64,000 nucleotides of DNA from Chloroflexota bacterium (GTDB lineage: Bacteria > Chloroflexota > Anaerolineae > Anaerolineales > Anaerolineaceae). The position numbers and the translations under genes are program-made. The stretch lies in contig WOUT01000006.1 in NCBI GenBank assembly GCA_009773005.1, positions 62,001-126,000 on the forward strand, given 5' to 3'. The stretch's first letter is position 1; each line of letters begins with the position of its first letter. The notes beneath the pieces were generated by a model. It saw only the letters and a list, made by a program, of their open reading frames with translations, ran no database searches and was not told the origin of the DNA. Positions 16,359-25,926 of this stretch are shown here, in pieces.

Positions 16359-16782
16359 CATTAGAAAAAAACAATTATATTTTGAATTTTTGAATGATTC
16401 ACTCCTGTAACAAAATTTAGTTTCATTTGGATGCCGGTTATTCATTATTTTGTATTACATTCATCCCATTTTGTCTGACAACCTAAATAATTGTCTTGTA
16501 AACCCATTTTATTAATGCTATCATTTCTTAAGCATAAAAATTTTGTGTTTACTAAATCTATTAAGTGATTTTCTTGTACTAATATTTTTTGACTTTTTTA
16601 GGAACTTAAGGAGGTTCACTGAATAGATTTCGAATATTAAATAAGGTTAAACAATTTTCCTCTAATAAATATTTTAGTGTTTTTGTATGACCCAATCCTT
16701 TTTGGAATTCAGAAGGAACCTCCCAATGTGATTTTCCCAGCCGTACGGTTGGAACCTCGTAATTTTAAAGACAGGACATACT
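16359..16782 (+). other. 424-base AT-rich gap with long leader of the molybdenum hydroxylase operon
   Basis: No reading frame with a ribosome site is visible. It holds a candidate promoter (16496-16524) and then a leader of about 250 bases. The leader contains an orphan AAGGAGGTTC (16608-16617) with no start codon behind it, plus complementary copies GAACCTCC (16716-16723) and GAACCTC (16752-16758). These could fold alternatively. I cannot match it to a known riboswitch class. Confidence 0.4.
16496..16524 (+). promoter_or_regulatory. Candidate promoter of the molybdenum hydroxylase operon
   Basis: TTGTAA, a 17-base spacer and TATCAT. It lies about 260 bases upstream of the first gene, so a long untranslated leader is implied. 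Confidence 0.4.
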
Positions 16783-17676
16783 ATGATCAATCCGCATCCA
16801 GGACTACCAGAATTACAGTATGTAAAACCCGCGTCCCTTGTTGAAGCTAGCAAGTTTCTGGCTGAACATGAGAACACGGCAAAGCCCTTCTCCGGCGGGA
16901 CCGATAGTTTTGTTCGCCTTCGCGATGGGGTTTTAAAGTTAGATTACCTCGTCGACGTAAAAGGATTGGATGGAACGAATGAATTATCCTTTGATCCTCA
17001 AAAAGGACTAACGATCGGCGCCGCTGTTACAATGAACCGCGTTGCAGCACACCCGGATGTAATAAAACATTATCCAAATCTTGCTGAAGCAGCCACATCC
17101 GTTGCCAGCTACCAGTTGCGCAACCGCGCCACAATTATTGGTAATATCTGTAACGCCTCTCCTGCGGGCGACACGATCGGGACATGCATGGTAATGGATG
17201 GTGTATTAAGAGTTCACGGTTTGGATGGCATTTACAGCGTTCCTCTTAATGCGTTTTTCCTGGCTCCAGGACGCACCGTGTTAAAGCCAGGTGACGTAGT
17301 GGTCTCTATCACTCTACCTGTTCCTCAAGAGGGTTTTATCGGTACTTATAAAAAACTTGGACGTAACATGATCGGGGATCTATCTATCGTCGGCGTCACT
17401 GTGATGGGATACCCTTGCAATGAAAGCCCGTCAGGATATCGCTTCCGCATCGCTCTGGCTTCTGTGGCGCCAGTGCCTTTTGAGGCGTTAAAAGCAGAAG
17501 CGGCTCTTGCCGAGAAGAATATCACCGAAGACTTGATCGCTGAAGCAGCAAAAGTGGCAATGGAATCTGTCACTCCTATTGATGATGTGCGCGGCTCAGC
17601 CCGCTACCGCAAGTTTATGGTAAGAAACCTGACCCGCGAAGCTCTCACGGAAGTCTGGAAGAAACTCAACAAATAG
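16783..17676 (+). CDS. Xanthine dehydrogenase family FAD-binding subunit
   Basis: A 297-residue FAD subunit of a molybdenum hydroxylase (CoxM/XdhB type). The FAD motifs are visible: AKPFSGGTDSF near residue 36, the ASYQLRNRATIIGNICNASPAGDT stretch near 108-130 (the conserved R-N-x-x-x-x-G-N-x-x-x-x-x-P-x-x-D pattern), and the C-terminal CO-dehydrogenase flavoprotein domain ending DDVRGSARYRK. It passes electrons from the iron-sulphur subunit to an acceptor. It is the first gene of a three-gene FAD/FeS/Mo set, 37 bases before the next. The ribosome site is weak (ACAGGA). Confidence 0.93.
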   Translation: MINPHPGLPELQYVKPASLVEASKFLAEHENTAKPFSGGTDSFVRLRDGVLKLDYLVDVKGLDGTNELSFDPQKGLTIGAAVTMNRVAAHPDVIKHYPNLAEAATSVASYQLRNRATIIGNICNASPAGDTIGTCMVMDGVLRVHGLDGIYSVPLNAFFLAPGRTVLKPGDVVVSITLPVPQEGFIGTYKKLGRNMIGDLSIVGVTVMGYPCNESPSGYRFRIALASVAPVPFEALKAEAALAEKNITEDLIAEAAKVAMESVTPIDDVRGSARYRKFMVRNLTREALTEVWKKLNK

Positions 17677-17713
17677 ACACGCGTAATGAAATGACCCTTT
17701 TTAGGAGGAAACA

Positions 17714-18175
17714 ATGTCTTTGAAAAGAATTACACTCACCGTTAACGATTTGGTTGAAACGGTGGATGTTCCCCAGAATATGACTCTGCTCCAGATGATC
17801 CGTGAAAAACTATCGTTAACCGGAACAAAAAACGGTTGTTCGGCTGGCGAGTGCGGCGCCTGCACAGTATTAATGAATGGCGAACCTGTGAATAGCTGCA
17901 TGGTCCTCGCTGCTGAATGTGATGGCGTGAAGGTTGTAACCATTGAAGGCCTCGCAAAAACAGGAACATTGAGTGAACTTCAAAAAGCGATCATCAGCTC
18001 TGGCGGCGTTCAATGCGGGTTCTGCACTCCTGGCATGCTCATCTCAGCCACTGCACTGCTAAAACGCAATCCAGGCCCTTCAGACACTGAAATCCGGGAA
18101 GCAATTGTCGGAAACCTGTGCCGCTGCACGGGATACGTCCGCATCGTTGATGCAATAAGACAAGCGGCAAAATAA
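17714..18175 (+). CDS. Xanthine dehydrogenase family 2Fe-2S subunit
   Basis: A 153-residue iron-sulphur subunit (CoxS/XdhC type). The plant-type 2Fe-2S cluster uses the Cys set in [17 protein letters not shown] plus a Cys in VNSC (about residues 40-62). The second cluster uses CGFC and CRCTGY (about 100-138). It relays electrons between the molybdenum and FAD subunits. The ribosome site TTAGGAGG is strong. It lies between the FAD and Mo subunit genes, as usual for this complex. Confidence 0.95.
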   Translation: MSLKRITLTVNDLVETVDVPQNMTLLQMIREKLSLTGTKNGCSAGECGACTVLMNGEPVNSCMVLAAECDGVKVVTIEGLAKTGTLSELQKAIISSGGVQCGFCTPGMLISATALLKRNPGPSDTEIREAIVGNLCRCTGYVRIVDAIRQAAK

Positions 18176-18235
18176 AACCCAATCTTTTTTAGGGTAAAGA
18201 TCAAGGATAGGAGAAATCCTCCAAGGAGCCGAAAT

Positions 18236-20593
18236 ATGGCAAACGCAAAATCAAAAGAACAAACCTCCAGTCCGATCGGCGCAAGCTTGCCGCGTAACGA
18301 TGTTTACGAAAAAGTGACTGGCACAGCTATATATGCAGATGATATCCAATTCGGGAATAAACTTCTCTATGCTCGCGCCAAGAGAAGCCCATACCCCCAC
18401 GCATTGATCAAGAAGATAGATACCAGCAAAGCAGAAGCCCTGCCTGGTGTAAAAGTAGTTGCCACTGGAAAAGATTTTCCAGACCGGATCGGTCTATATC
18501 TGCAAGATAAAACGATCTTTGCCACAGACCGCGTTCGTTTTGTCGGCGAACCAGTCGCTGCAGTTGCGGCAATCAATGATGAGATCGCCATGAAAGCCAT
18601 TGAATTGATCGAGGTTGAATACGAACAACTTGAAGCCGTGTTTGACGCAGAGTTTGGCGCATCAGATAAAGCCCCCTTGATTCACCCCAAGTTGGGCGAA
18701 TATGTGTACCCGAACTTTATCTTCCCCAAACCCGGCACCAATATTGCCAATCATTTCAAGATTCGCAAAGGCGATGTGGCATCTGCCTGGAATAATTGCG
18801 CACATATTGTAGAAAAAACTTATAAAATCCCGCACATTCAACATGTACCCATTGAAACTCACGTTGCTATCGCACAAATGGATGAAAAAGGAAAAGTGAC
18901 TCTTTGGGCGTCATCGCAATCCCCATTCGCACAGCGTAATTTGATCGCCAAGGCGCTGCATATCTCACAGAGTGATATGCGTGTGATCGCACCGCTTGTT
19001 GGCGGCGGATTCGGCTCAAAAGCCGGCGTAACCATGGAAGCAATTCCTGTTGCGCTTGCAACCAAATGTAAGGGTTGGCCTGTAAAATTCATTCTGACGC
19101 GCGAAGAGGAATTCTTCACCAACTTCGTCCGCCAGGGTTTGACGATCCATGTTAAAGTCGGCTGCGACAAAGACGGCAATCTTCTCGCTTTGAAAAATGT
19201 AATGTATTGGGATGGCGGCGGCTCTACAGAATATGGCGTCAATGTCACCCGCGCTGGTGGATATTCAAGCTCAGGTCCTTATGACATCCCGAACGTTGAA
19301 ACTGACAGCATTTGTGTGTATACCAATCACCCCATCGGCGGCGCCTATCGCGGTTTCGGTATGTCTGAGCTGCACACCGGTATTGACCAGGCTATTGATG
19401 AGCTGGCAGAAAAAATTGGTATTGATAAAATCTCATTCCTTAAGAAAAATGGCGTGTCCGAAGGCGATATTCTCGTGACCGGCATGACCATGCACGCCAA
19501 CGGATTACAACAATGCATCGACAACGTTGCTAAATCCTTAAACTTTAACGAAAAAGCCAAACCCTCTTCGCCAGACCGGCTGCGCGGCAAAGGTATCGCA
19601 ATCGCCTGGAAAGCCCCCGCCATGCCCCCCAACGCCGGATCAAGCGCCTGGTTGGAACTGGCTGAAGACGGCAATGTCACCGTTGGTCTTGGCGGGCAGG
19701 AAATTGGTCAGGGTACCTTCACCGTTATGGCGCAAATGGCGGCTGCTGCTTTGGGCGTGTCATATGATAAAGTGCGCATCGCGGGTCCGGTTGATACCCA
19801 ATACAGCCCCTACGAATGGCAAACTGTCGCCAGCCGGCTGACCTGGAGTATGGGAAACGCCATTCGCGCTGCTGCAACTGACGCTCGCAAACAGATCCTG
19901 GATATGGTTGCAGAAGCCTGGAAAGAAAATGTTGAAGATCTGGATATTGTCAATGGCGTTGTAGTCTCTTACAAGAGCGAACAAGAGATCCCTCTTTCCA
20001 ATATCGTTATTTATGGCTTGCCAAAAGAGAATGATCAGGGATGGATGGGAGGGCCGATCATCGGACGCGGTTCCTTTATGCCAAAATATGTTACTGGGCT
20101 TGATTCGGAAACCGGTCAAGGTCCGCGTGCTGTTGTGCATTACACTGTCGGCTGCGAAGGTCTGGATATTGAAATCGATAAGAACACCGGCAAAATTTAC
20201 GTTCAAAAAGCTGCGGCTTCCTTTGACGTCGGCAAAGCCATCAATCCTGCGCTGGTAAAAGCCCAGATCGAAGGTGGATTTGTACAAGGGTTAAGTTCGG
20301 CTATGTTTGAAGAGATCAAACTCAAAGAAGGCGTCATGACCAATCCGAGCTTTGTGGATTATCGCATCGCCACTGCCCCGGATGTTGATTTTCCGCTGGA
20401 CACCCCGTTCGTAGAGGTTCCTCAAGATGATGGTCCATGGGGAGCGCGTGGAATCGGAGAACACCCGATGGTTCCAACCATCGCCGCCTTGGGTAACGCC
20501 ATCTATGACGCCACAGGTATCCGGTTGCAAGGTCCTCCATACTCGGCTGAGAAGATCTATCTTGCTATGCTGGATGCTGGAATTGTAAAATAA
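18236..20593 (+). CDS. Xanthine dehydrogenase family molybdopterin-binding subunit
   Basis: A 785-residue catalytic subunit of a molybdenum hydroxylase. Visible motifs are the N-terminal domain opening at [15 protein letters not shown], the cofactor loop [10 protein letters not shown] near residue 258, the substrate-side loop [11 protein letters not shown] near 367, [11 protein letters not shown] near 483, and GARGIGEHP near the end, which carries the presumed catalytic Glu. Family members hydroxylate N-heterocycles or aldehydes with water as the oxygen donor. Sequence alone does not separate purine, pyrimidine, nicotinate or other substrates. The neighbouring amidohydrolase and BMP importer favour a nitrogen heterocycle. 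A hairpin follows 14 bases after the stop. Confidence 0.93.
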   Translation: MANAKSKEQTSSPIGASLPRNDVYEKVTGTAIYADDIQFGNKLLYARAKRSPYPHALIKKIDTSKAEALPGVKVVATGKDFPDRIGLYLQDKTIFATDRVRFVGEPVAAVAAINDEIAMKAIELIEVEYEQLEAVFDAEFGASDKAPLIHPKLGEYVYPNFIFPKPGTNIANHFKIRKGDVASAWNNCAHIVEKTYKIPHIQHVPIETHVAIAQMDEKGKVTLWASSQSPFAQRNLIAKALHISQSDMRVIAPLVGGGFGSKAGVTMEAIPVALATKCKGWPVKFILTREEEFFTNFVRQGLTIHVKVGCDKDGNLLALKNVMYWDGGGSTEYGVNVTRAGGYSSSGPYDIPNVETDSICVYTNHPIGGAYRGFGMSELHTGIDQAIDELAEKIGIDKISFLKKNGVSEGDILVTGMTMHANGLQQCIDNVAKSLNFNEKAKPSSPDRLRGKGIAIAWKAPAMPPNAGSSAWLELAEDGNVTVGLGGQEIGQGTFTVMAQMAAAALGVSYDKVRIAGPVDTQYSPYEWQTVASRLTWSMGNAIRAAATDARKQILDMVAEAWKENVEDLDIVNGVVVSYKSEQEIPLSNIVIYGLPKENDQGWMGGPIIGRGSFMPKYVTGLDSETGQGPRAVVHYTVGCEGLDIEIDKNTGKIYVQKAAASFDVGKAINPALVKAQIEGGFVQGLSSAMFEEIKLKEGVMTNPSFVDYRIATAPDVDFPLDTPFVEVPQDDGPWGARGIGEHPMVPTIAALGNAIYDATGIRLQGPPYSAEKIYLAMLDAGIVK

Positions 20594-20607
20594 CCTTCTA
20601 ATCAAAC

Positions 20608-20636
20608 AACATGCCGGATTTCATCCGGCATGTTTT
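20608..20636 (+). terminator. Hairpin between the Mo subunit and amidohydrolase genes
   Basis: 11-bp stem (AACATGCCGGA with its complement), 5-base loop and a short TTTT tail. It probably gives partial termination or mRNA protection between the hydroxylase genes and the amidohydrolase. A false upstream ATG of the next gene falls inside it. Confidence 0.7.
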
Positions 20637-20667
20637 AACAAAATCCTTAATAAATGAGGTGGTTGAA

Positions 20668-21909
20668 ATGGTTGATAAATATGAATTGATCGTCCGAAAT
20701 GCCGTCCTCAGGGGTGAATCCAAACAAACAGTGGATATTGCGATTGAGGATGGAAAAATCGCTGAGATCGCTCCAGTGATTTCCGCCATGGGCGCTCAAG
20801 AAATTGACGCCCTGGGCAACCTGGTCACCGAATCCTATGTCAATACACACCTTCACCTATGTAAAGTTTATACATTGATGATGATGGATGAAGCCGCGCT
20901 CAAAGATTATCATGGCGCAGACATGGGCAAAGCAATGACCGCCATCGAACTGGCAGCCAAAATTAAAGAAAATTATGATGAGAAATGGATCATCAAGAAT
21001 GTAAGAAAGGCTTGTGCCCTTGCCGGCCGTTATGGCTGCACGCACATTCGCGCTTTCGCGGACGTGGATTCAAAAGGCAAGTTGGAAGGCTTAAAAGCTC
21101 TCCTCAAAGCGCGAGAAGAATTTAAAGGCATTGTGGATATTCAGGTTGTTGCTTTTGCACAGGACGGTCTCGTGCGTGAACCTGGCGCCGAAGACTTGAT
21201 GCGCCAGGCTATGAAATTGGGCGCAGATGTGGTCGGCGGCATCCCCTGGATCGAATATACAGATGCTGATATCGCCGAACATGTGCGCATCTGCTTCAAA
21301 ATCGCCAAAGAATTTGACAAACCTGTTTCCATGCTCGTGGATGACGCGGGTGATGCAGGATTGCGGTCGCTGGAACTCATGGCGCTGGAAACGATTAAAA
21401 CAGGTTGGCAAGGCCGCTCGTTGGCACACCACGCCCGCGCAATGGCTCTGTATGCCAAACCCTACCTGCAAAAACTGGCTGCGCTGCTCAAGAAAGCTGA
21501 TATGGGTGTTGTCAGCGATCCCCACACCGGTCCGCTGCATGCGCGGGTACGCGAATTGCTTGAGGAGAACGTCCTAGTCTGCCTTGGTCAGGATGACATC
21601 TCTGACGCTTACTATCCATACGGACGCAACAATATGCTTGAAGTCGCTTTCCTTAATTCACACCTGTTATGGTTCACTACCCGCGAGGATATGGAAGTGC
21701 TCTATGACATGGTCACTAAAAATGCAGCCCGCGCGATCAGTCTCAAGGATTTTGGCTTAGAAGTTGGCGCGCTCGCCAATATTGTCATTTTGGACCAACC
21801 AAACGTATTGGAAGCGCTGCGGTTTCATGAAAAACCCGTATACGTTATCAGTCATGGCAAGATTGTTGACCAGACGAAAATGAACGAGATTATTAAGATA
21901 AATGGTTAG
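20668..21909 (+). CDS. Cytosine-deaminase-like amidohydrolase
   Basis: A 413-residue amidohydrolase of the CodA/AtzC subgroup. The ATG at 20668 is chosen because GAGGTGG stands 5 bases upstream. It has the N-terminal metal motif HLHL (about residues 62-65) and the C-terminal GQDDISDAYYPYGRNNML, which matches the metal Asp region of CodA. It also has AHHARAM, which matches the catalytic His. Where CodA has the third metal His and catalytic Glu (VHCDE), this protein reads MLVDD, so His is replaced by Leu and Glu by Asp. Deamination or ring hydrolysis after the hydroxylase step is the likely role, but the altered site leaves the chemistry open. Confidence 0.82.
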   Translation: MVDKYELIVRNAVLRGESKQTVDIAIEDGKIAEIAPVISAMGAQEIDALGNLVTESYVNTHLHLCKVYTLMMMDEAALKDYHGADMGKAMTAIELAAKIKENYDEKWIIKNVRKACALAGRYGCTHIRAFADVDSKGKLEGLKALLKAREEFKGIVDIQVVAFAQDGLVREPGAEDLMRQAMKLGADVVGGIPWIEYTDADIAEHVRICFKIAKEFDKPVSMLVDDAGDAGLRSLELMALETIKTGWQGRSLAHHARAMALYAKPYLQKLAALLKKADMGVVSDPHTGPLHARVRELLEENVLVCLGQDDISDAYYPYGRNNMLEVAFLNSHLLWFTTREDMEVLYDMVTKNAARAISLKDFGLEVGALANIVILDQPNVLEALRFHEKPVYVISHGKIVDQTKMNEIIKING

Positions 21910-21960
21910 ACTGCAATTCAATACCCACTTAGAAAATTTGATTCCTGTATCACGATTTTA

Positions 21961-21989
21961 TTGACATTGGTCCCATTTTTCTCTATGAT
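21961..21989 (+). promoter_or_regulatory. Strong promoter of the BMP-type ABC operon
   Basis: TTGACA, a 17-base spacer and TATGAT: a near-consensus sigma-70-type promoter, leaving a leader of about 205 bases. The spacer contains ACATTGGTCCCATTTT, which is similar to a block upstream of the molybdenum hydroxylase operon (16457-16472). Confidence 0.7.
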
Positions 21990-22146
21990 AATAAATGCAT
22001 ATTGTTAGACAATCGAATTAGATCTCAGGGGCTCTTTCATAAATATTTTTAAACTGTATGCGCCCTTCTTGTCCTTTATCATGCGGATATCGTGCTCCCC
22101 GATGGGGATAAACGTAAAAACCGTAACTTTAATTATAAGGAGGTGG

Positions 22147-22206
22147 TTGTTTAAAGAATCTGATCGTCGTGCCAACCTGGTTACATTAGAAAAGAGGAGA
22201 ATATGA
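22147..22206 (+). CDS. Possible 19-residue leader peptide overlapping the BMP gene start
   Basis: A TTG codon 3 bases after a very strong AAGGAGG opens a 19-codon frame (MFKESDRRANLVTLEKRRI). Its TGA overlaps the ATG of the BMP gene as ATGA. This arrangement suggests translational coupling or a leader peptide. It could equally be a decayed start region, since the binding protein has its own GAGGAG. Confidence 0.35.
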   Translation: MFKESDRRANLVTLEKRRI

Positions 22207-23267
22207 AAAAGAAACTGACCATTTTCGTTGCAGTATTGATGGTACTTGCGCTAAGCTTAGGCGCCTGTCAAAAAGCCGTCCCTGCCCCGACTGAAGCGCC
22301 CAAGACAGAAGCGCCGGTAGCCACCGAGGCGCCTGTTGTTGAAATGCCAAAAGTTGTAAAAGTTTTCGGTGCATTTGCCACGGCTATCGAGGAACCATGG
22401 GATGGTGTAATCCATCATGCTTTGAAAGAAGCGGAAGCAAATGGACAAATCGAATACTCCTACACTGACGATATCGGCTATGCCGGAGATATGGAACGAA
22501 TTCTTCGTGAAGTTGCTGAACAGCAAAAACCCGATCTCATCATTGGTGATGCTTTTGGCAATGAAGAAGCAGTTCGCCGTGTGGCAAGTGATTACCCTGA
22601 AATTGCGTTTGCTTTTGGATCTGGTTTTGGTCCCTCGGGCGATAACTTCTCAGTTTTCGATAACTGGATTCACGAACCGGCTTACCTGTGCGGTTTGCTG
22701 GCGGGCGGCTTGTCAAAGACAGGAATTATTGGGGTTGTGGGTGGAGTTCCTGTTCCAGAAGTCAATCGTATTACAAATGCCTTCATCCAGGGCGTCAAAG
22801 AAACCAATCCGGAAGCCAAAGTTTTGGTATCCTTCATCAATTCCTGGTTTGATCCTGCTGCGGCGAAAGAAGCTGCGATAGCCCAGATTGGCGCCGGCGC
22901 AGATGTGCTATTTGCCGAGCGATTTGGCGTTATTGAAGCTGCTGCTGAAAAAGGTCTATTCGCTTTTGGTAACATGAGCGATCAGAATGAACTTGCTCCA
23001 GATTTCGTCGTTAGCAGTGCAGTTTGGAATATGACTCCAACTGTTCAATACCTCATCGAGCAGGTTAAAGGCGGCACCTACACTTCACAAGACCTTAAAG
23101 ATTTCAGTATGGTTGGCAAAGGAGGCGCATCATTGGCTCCATTCCATGGCCTCGAAAGCAAGATCCCTGCTGACCTTTTGGCTTTGGTAAAAACAAAGGA
23201 AGAAGCTATCAAAGCTGGTCTCTTCCGAGTGGACATTGACGAAGCGCAACCTGGCGCTGTAAATTAG
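22203..23267 (+). CDS. BMP family ABC transporter substrate-binding lipoprotein
   Basis: A 354-residue BMP/PnrA-type binding protein. The signal ends at lipobox LSLGAC, followed by a Pro/Thr/Glu/Ala tether (about 25-48). The domain has the family features VFGAFATAIEEPWDGVIHH, GDAFGNEEAVRRVA, FAFGSGFGPSGDNFSVFDNW and GIIGVVGGVPVPEVNRITNAF. BMP proteins bind nucleosides or purine-like compounds. The surrounding hydroxylase and amidohydrolase genes suggest it supplies their heterocyclic substrate. It is the first gene of a four-gene importer operon with its own near-consensus promoter and a hairpin behind it. Confidence 0.92.
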   Translation: MKKKLTIFVAVLMVLALSLGACQKAVPAPTEAPKTEAPVATEAPVVEMPKVVKVFGAFATAIEEPWDGVIHHALKEAEANGQIEYSYTDDIGYAGDMERILREVAEQQKPDLIIGDAFGNEEAVRRVASDYPEIAFAFGSGFGPSGDNFSVFDNWIHEPAYLCGLLAGGLSKTGIIGVVGGVPVPEVNRITNAFIQGVKETNPEAKVLVSFINSWFDPAAAKEAAIAQIGAGADVLFAERFGVIEAAAEKGLFAFGNMSDQNELAPDFVVSSAVWNMTPTVQYLIEQVKGGTYTSQDLKDFSMVGKGGASLAPFHGLESKIPADLLALVKTKEEAIKAGLFRVDIDEAQPGAVN

Positions 23268-23282
23268 TAATTAGATCAAATA

Positions 23283-23312
23283 AGGACGGTGGGCTCTAAC
23301 ACCCACCGTCCT
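23283..23312 (+). terminator. Stable hairpin after the BMP gene
   Basis: 11-bp stem (AGGACGGTGGG with its complement) and an 8-base loop, no T-tract. It probably protects the binding-protein mRNA and lowers read-through into the ATPase gene, like the palindrome behind phnD. Confidence 0.6.
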
Positions 23313-23357
23313 AAACCCGAAGCTGTTACCGCCAAATATGACGTAGAAGGATTAAGT

Positions 23358-24842
23358 ATGTTAGCTGTTGAAATGAAAGGCATATCGAAGCACTTTGGCT
23401 TGGTTCAAGCAAATCAAGATGTTCATTTTTGCTTGGAATCAGGAGAGATTCATGCGCTATTAGGCGAAAATGGCGCGGGAAAAACAACGCTAATGCGCAT
23501 CTTGTATGGCCTCTACCGGGCTGATGAAGGCGAAATCTTTATCAACGGAAATAAAATGGAAATTCACTCTCCAAAGGATGCGATTGCCGCTGGTGTGGGG
23601 ATGGTGACGCAGCATTTTACATTAGTACCCACATTAACCGTCGCAGAAAATATCGTTCTTGGGTATACAAATAGTCTAACTCTTTCACAAAAGCTTATTG
23701 AACAAAAAGTTCAGGCTGCTTCTGAAAGATTTGGTGTCTCGGTAAACTCCTCCGCCTTGGTAAAACACCTTTCACTTGGTGAACGTCAGCGGGTTGAAAT
23801 ATTAAAGGCTTTGTATAGAAATGCGAAAATTCTGATCATGGACGAGCCCACAGCTGTGCTCGTCCCGCAGGAAGTGGATATTTTATTTGAATCTTTATTG
23901 CGCCTGGTAAAAAACGGATTGTCTGTAATTTTTATCAGTCATAAGTTAAACGAGGTAATGACAGTTTGTGACAGGGTAACTGTCTTAAGAGATGGCAAGA
24001 CTGTTGGTACAGTAAATAAAAACGAAACCAGTCGTGAAAAATTGGCAAAAATGATGGTAGGTCGAGAGACGTTTCTAGATACTCAAAGATCCTCGCGAAA
24101 AACTGGCGAGAGCGTTTACGAAGTTAAAGACCTTACAGCATCAGGGCAGCAAGTGGTAAAAGCTCTCGATAACATATCTTTTACCATCAATGCCAACGAA
24201 ATTCTCGGAATCGCAGGCGTTTCTGGCAATGGTCAATCTGAATTGACAAAAGTGTTAACCGGAATATTGAAACCGACCCATGGGAGTATAAAACTCGAAG
24301 GTCAAGAAATTTCGCGTTTAAGCCCGGGCGATCTGACAGAAGCAGGTTTGGGTCGCACACCCGAAGACCGTCATGAAGGCACAATTGGTGACCTTACTGT
24401 AGCGGAAAATCTCGCACTTGAAGATTTAAACAACTACACAAAAAACAATATCCTGGACCAGAAAAAAATCCATGAAGACGCTTTGAAAAAGATCGATGAA
24501 TTTCAAATAAAAGCTTCCCCAAATGATCGTCTGCGTACGCTTTCAGGCGGAAATATGCAAAAAGTTGTCTTTGCTCGTGCGCTTTCTCGCAGACCAAAAG
24601 TCGTAATTGCTTCACAGCCAACCCGCGGTCTGGATGTTGGAGCAACAGAGTATGTCAGAAAAAGACTATTAGAAGAACGTGACCGTGGAGCGGCGGTTAT
24701 TTTAATTTCTGAAGATCTTGATGAAATAATGGCTCTTTCCGACAGGATCGCAGTATTGTATGAGGGTTGCATCAAAGGAATAGTACCAACCTCAGAAGCC
24801 ACTGCCGAAAAAATTGGATTGTTGATGGCTGGGGTTTGTTGA
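23358..24842 (+). CDS. BMP-type ABC importer ATPase (two domains)
   Basis: A 494-residue tandem ABC ATPase of the nucleoside/sugar class (NupA/YufO-like). I take the ATG at 23358, with AGAAGG 7 bases upstream; an earlier GTG would begin inside the hairpin. Domain 1 has Walker A GENGAGKTT, signature LSLGERQRVEI and Walker B LIMDEPTAVL. Domain 2 has the divergent Walker A GVSGNGQSE, signature LSGGNMQKVVFARAL and VIASQPTRGLD, where the usual Walker B acidic residue is replaced, as is common in the second half of this class. It energises the two permeases that follow. Confidence 0.92.
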   Translation: MLAVEMKGISKHFGLVQANQDVHFCLESGEIHALLGENGAGKTTLMRILYGLYRADEGEIFINGNKMEIHSPKDAIAAGVGMVTQHFTLVPTLTVAENIVLGYTNSLTLSQKLIEQKVQAASERFGVSVNSSALVKHLSLGERQRVEILKALYRNAKILIMDEPTAVLVPQEVDILFESLLRLVKNGLSVIFISHKLNEVMTVCDRVTVLRDGKTVGTVNKNETSREKLAKMMVGRETFLDTQRSSRKTGESVYEVKDLTASGQQVVKALDNISFTINANEILGIAGVSGNGQSELTKVLTGILKPTHGSIKLEGQEISRLSPGDLTEAGLGRTPEDRHEGTIGDLTVAENLALEDLNNYTKNNILDQKKIHEDALKKIDEFQIKASPNDRLRTLSGGNMQKVVFARALSRRPKVVIASQPTRGLDVGATEYVRKRLLEERDRGAAVILISEDLDEIMALSDRIAVLYEGCIKGIVPTSEATAEKIGLLMAGVC

Positions 24843-24872
24843 TTTTAAAGTTTATTTGGTGGAGGAGTTAAA

Positions 24873-25925
24873 GTGTTCAAATTCAGGATAGAAAGAGCCC
24901 CTGCCCCAATGTGGACCAAACCTCTGATCCCTATTGTGGCCATTCTCGTCACTTTTCTTATTACTTCAATTTTAATCATTCTGGCAAAAGCAAACCCATT
25001 GCAAGCATATTACCATTTTCTAATCACGCCTCTATCAAGCACTTTTTCAGCGCTGGAGGTGCTTGTAAAAGCGACACCGTTAATACTTACCGGTATTGCA
25101 GTCACTTTTGCTTTTACATCCGGTTATTTTAACATCGGAGCAGAAGGTCAATTAGCAGCCGGAGCAATCGCAGCCACCTGGGTTGGGATCACCTTTGGGA
25201 ACTTGTCGCCAATCATCGCAATTCCGCTAATGATCATTGGCGGTTTTGTCGCAGGAATGGCTTGGGCATTAATTCCAGCAATCCTTAAGGTTAAACTCAA
25301 AGTAGATGAAGTGGTTACAACTCTTCTAATGAATTCAATTATTGTCTATTTTATTTCATGGTTGTTAAACGGTCCGTGGAGAGATCCTATTTCTAATTGG
25401 CCTCAGTCTCCAGACATCGGCAGTTCAGCGATTTTTTTCCGTTTAATTCCAAAATCCAGACTTCACATTGGTTTCATCATTGCGCTTATTGTTGTTGTTA
25501 TCGTTTATTTCCTGATCAAAAAAACACCATTGGGTCTTCGCATGCGAGCTTCGGGAGCAAGTAAAACTGGTGCAGAATTCGCCGGAATTAATGTTTCAAA
25601 AACGATTTTCATTGCTGCGCTGGTAAGTGGTGGGATTGCGGGGTTAGCGGGTGTAAGCGAAGTTGCAGGTATCCATTATCATTTGATCGACTCTATTTCT
25701 AACGAATTAGGATACACAGGGATTATTGTTGCGACACTCGGAGGTTTACATCCAATTGGAGTTGCAATATCTGCCTTATTCATCGGGTTGATAGATACTG
25801 GGTCACAGACCGTCAGCCGCATGCTTGGCGTCCCGGTATATTTAGGTAATGTTGTACAATCTGCTTTGCTTCTTGTAACACTTGGTATGTTATTGTTCCA
25901 AAATTATCGAATAAAGAGGCTGTAA
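24873..25925 (+). CDS. BMP-type ABC importer permease 1
   Basis: A 350-residue inner-membrane permease of the BPD_transp_2 family (NupP/YufP-like), with a GTG start behind GGAGG. About nine to ten hydrophobic segments are visible. Family motifs are TSGYFNIGAEGQLAAGA, VDEVVTTLLMN and LGLRMRASGASKTGAEFAGI. It pairs with the next permease, whose start lies 1 base after its stop, to form the channel of a nucleoside/heterocycle importer. Confidence 0.92.
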   Translation: MFKFRIERAPAPMWTKPLIPIVAILVTFLITSILIILAKANPLQAYYHFLITPLSSTFSALEVLVKATPLILTGIAVTFAFTSGYFNIGAEGQLAAGAIAATWVGITFGNLSPIIAIPLMIIGGFVAGMAWALIPAILKVKLKVDEVVTTLLMNSIIVYFISWLLNGPWRDPISNWPQSPDIGSSAIFFRLIPKSRLHIGFIIALIVVVIVYFLIKKTPLGLRMRASGASKTGAEFAGINVSKTIFIAALVSGGIAGLAGVSEVAGIHYHLIDSISNELGYTGIIVATLGGLHPIGVAISALFIGLIDTGSQTVSRMLGVPVYLGNVVQSALLLVTLGMLLFQNYRIKRL

Positions 25926-25926
25926 A

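Noticed and set aside
16605-16640. A small gene behind the AAGGAGG at 16608
   Set aside because: No ATG, GTG or TTG lies at a usable distance; the following codons run into stops.
20611-20667. A longer N-terminus for the amidohydrolase from the ATG at 20611
   Set aside because: That ATG lies inside the hairpin after the Mo subunit gene and has no ribosome site, while 20668 has GAGGTGG.
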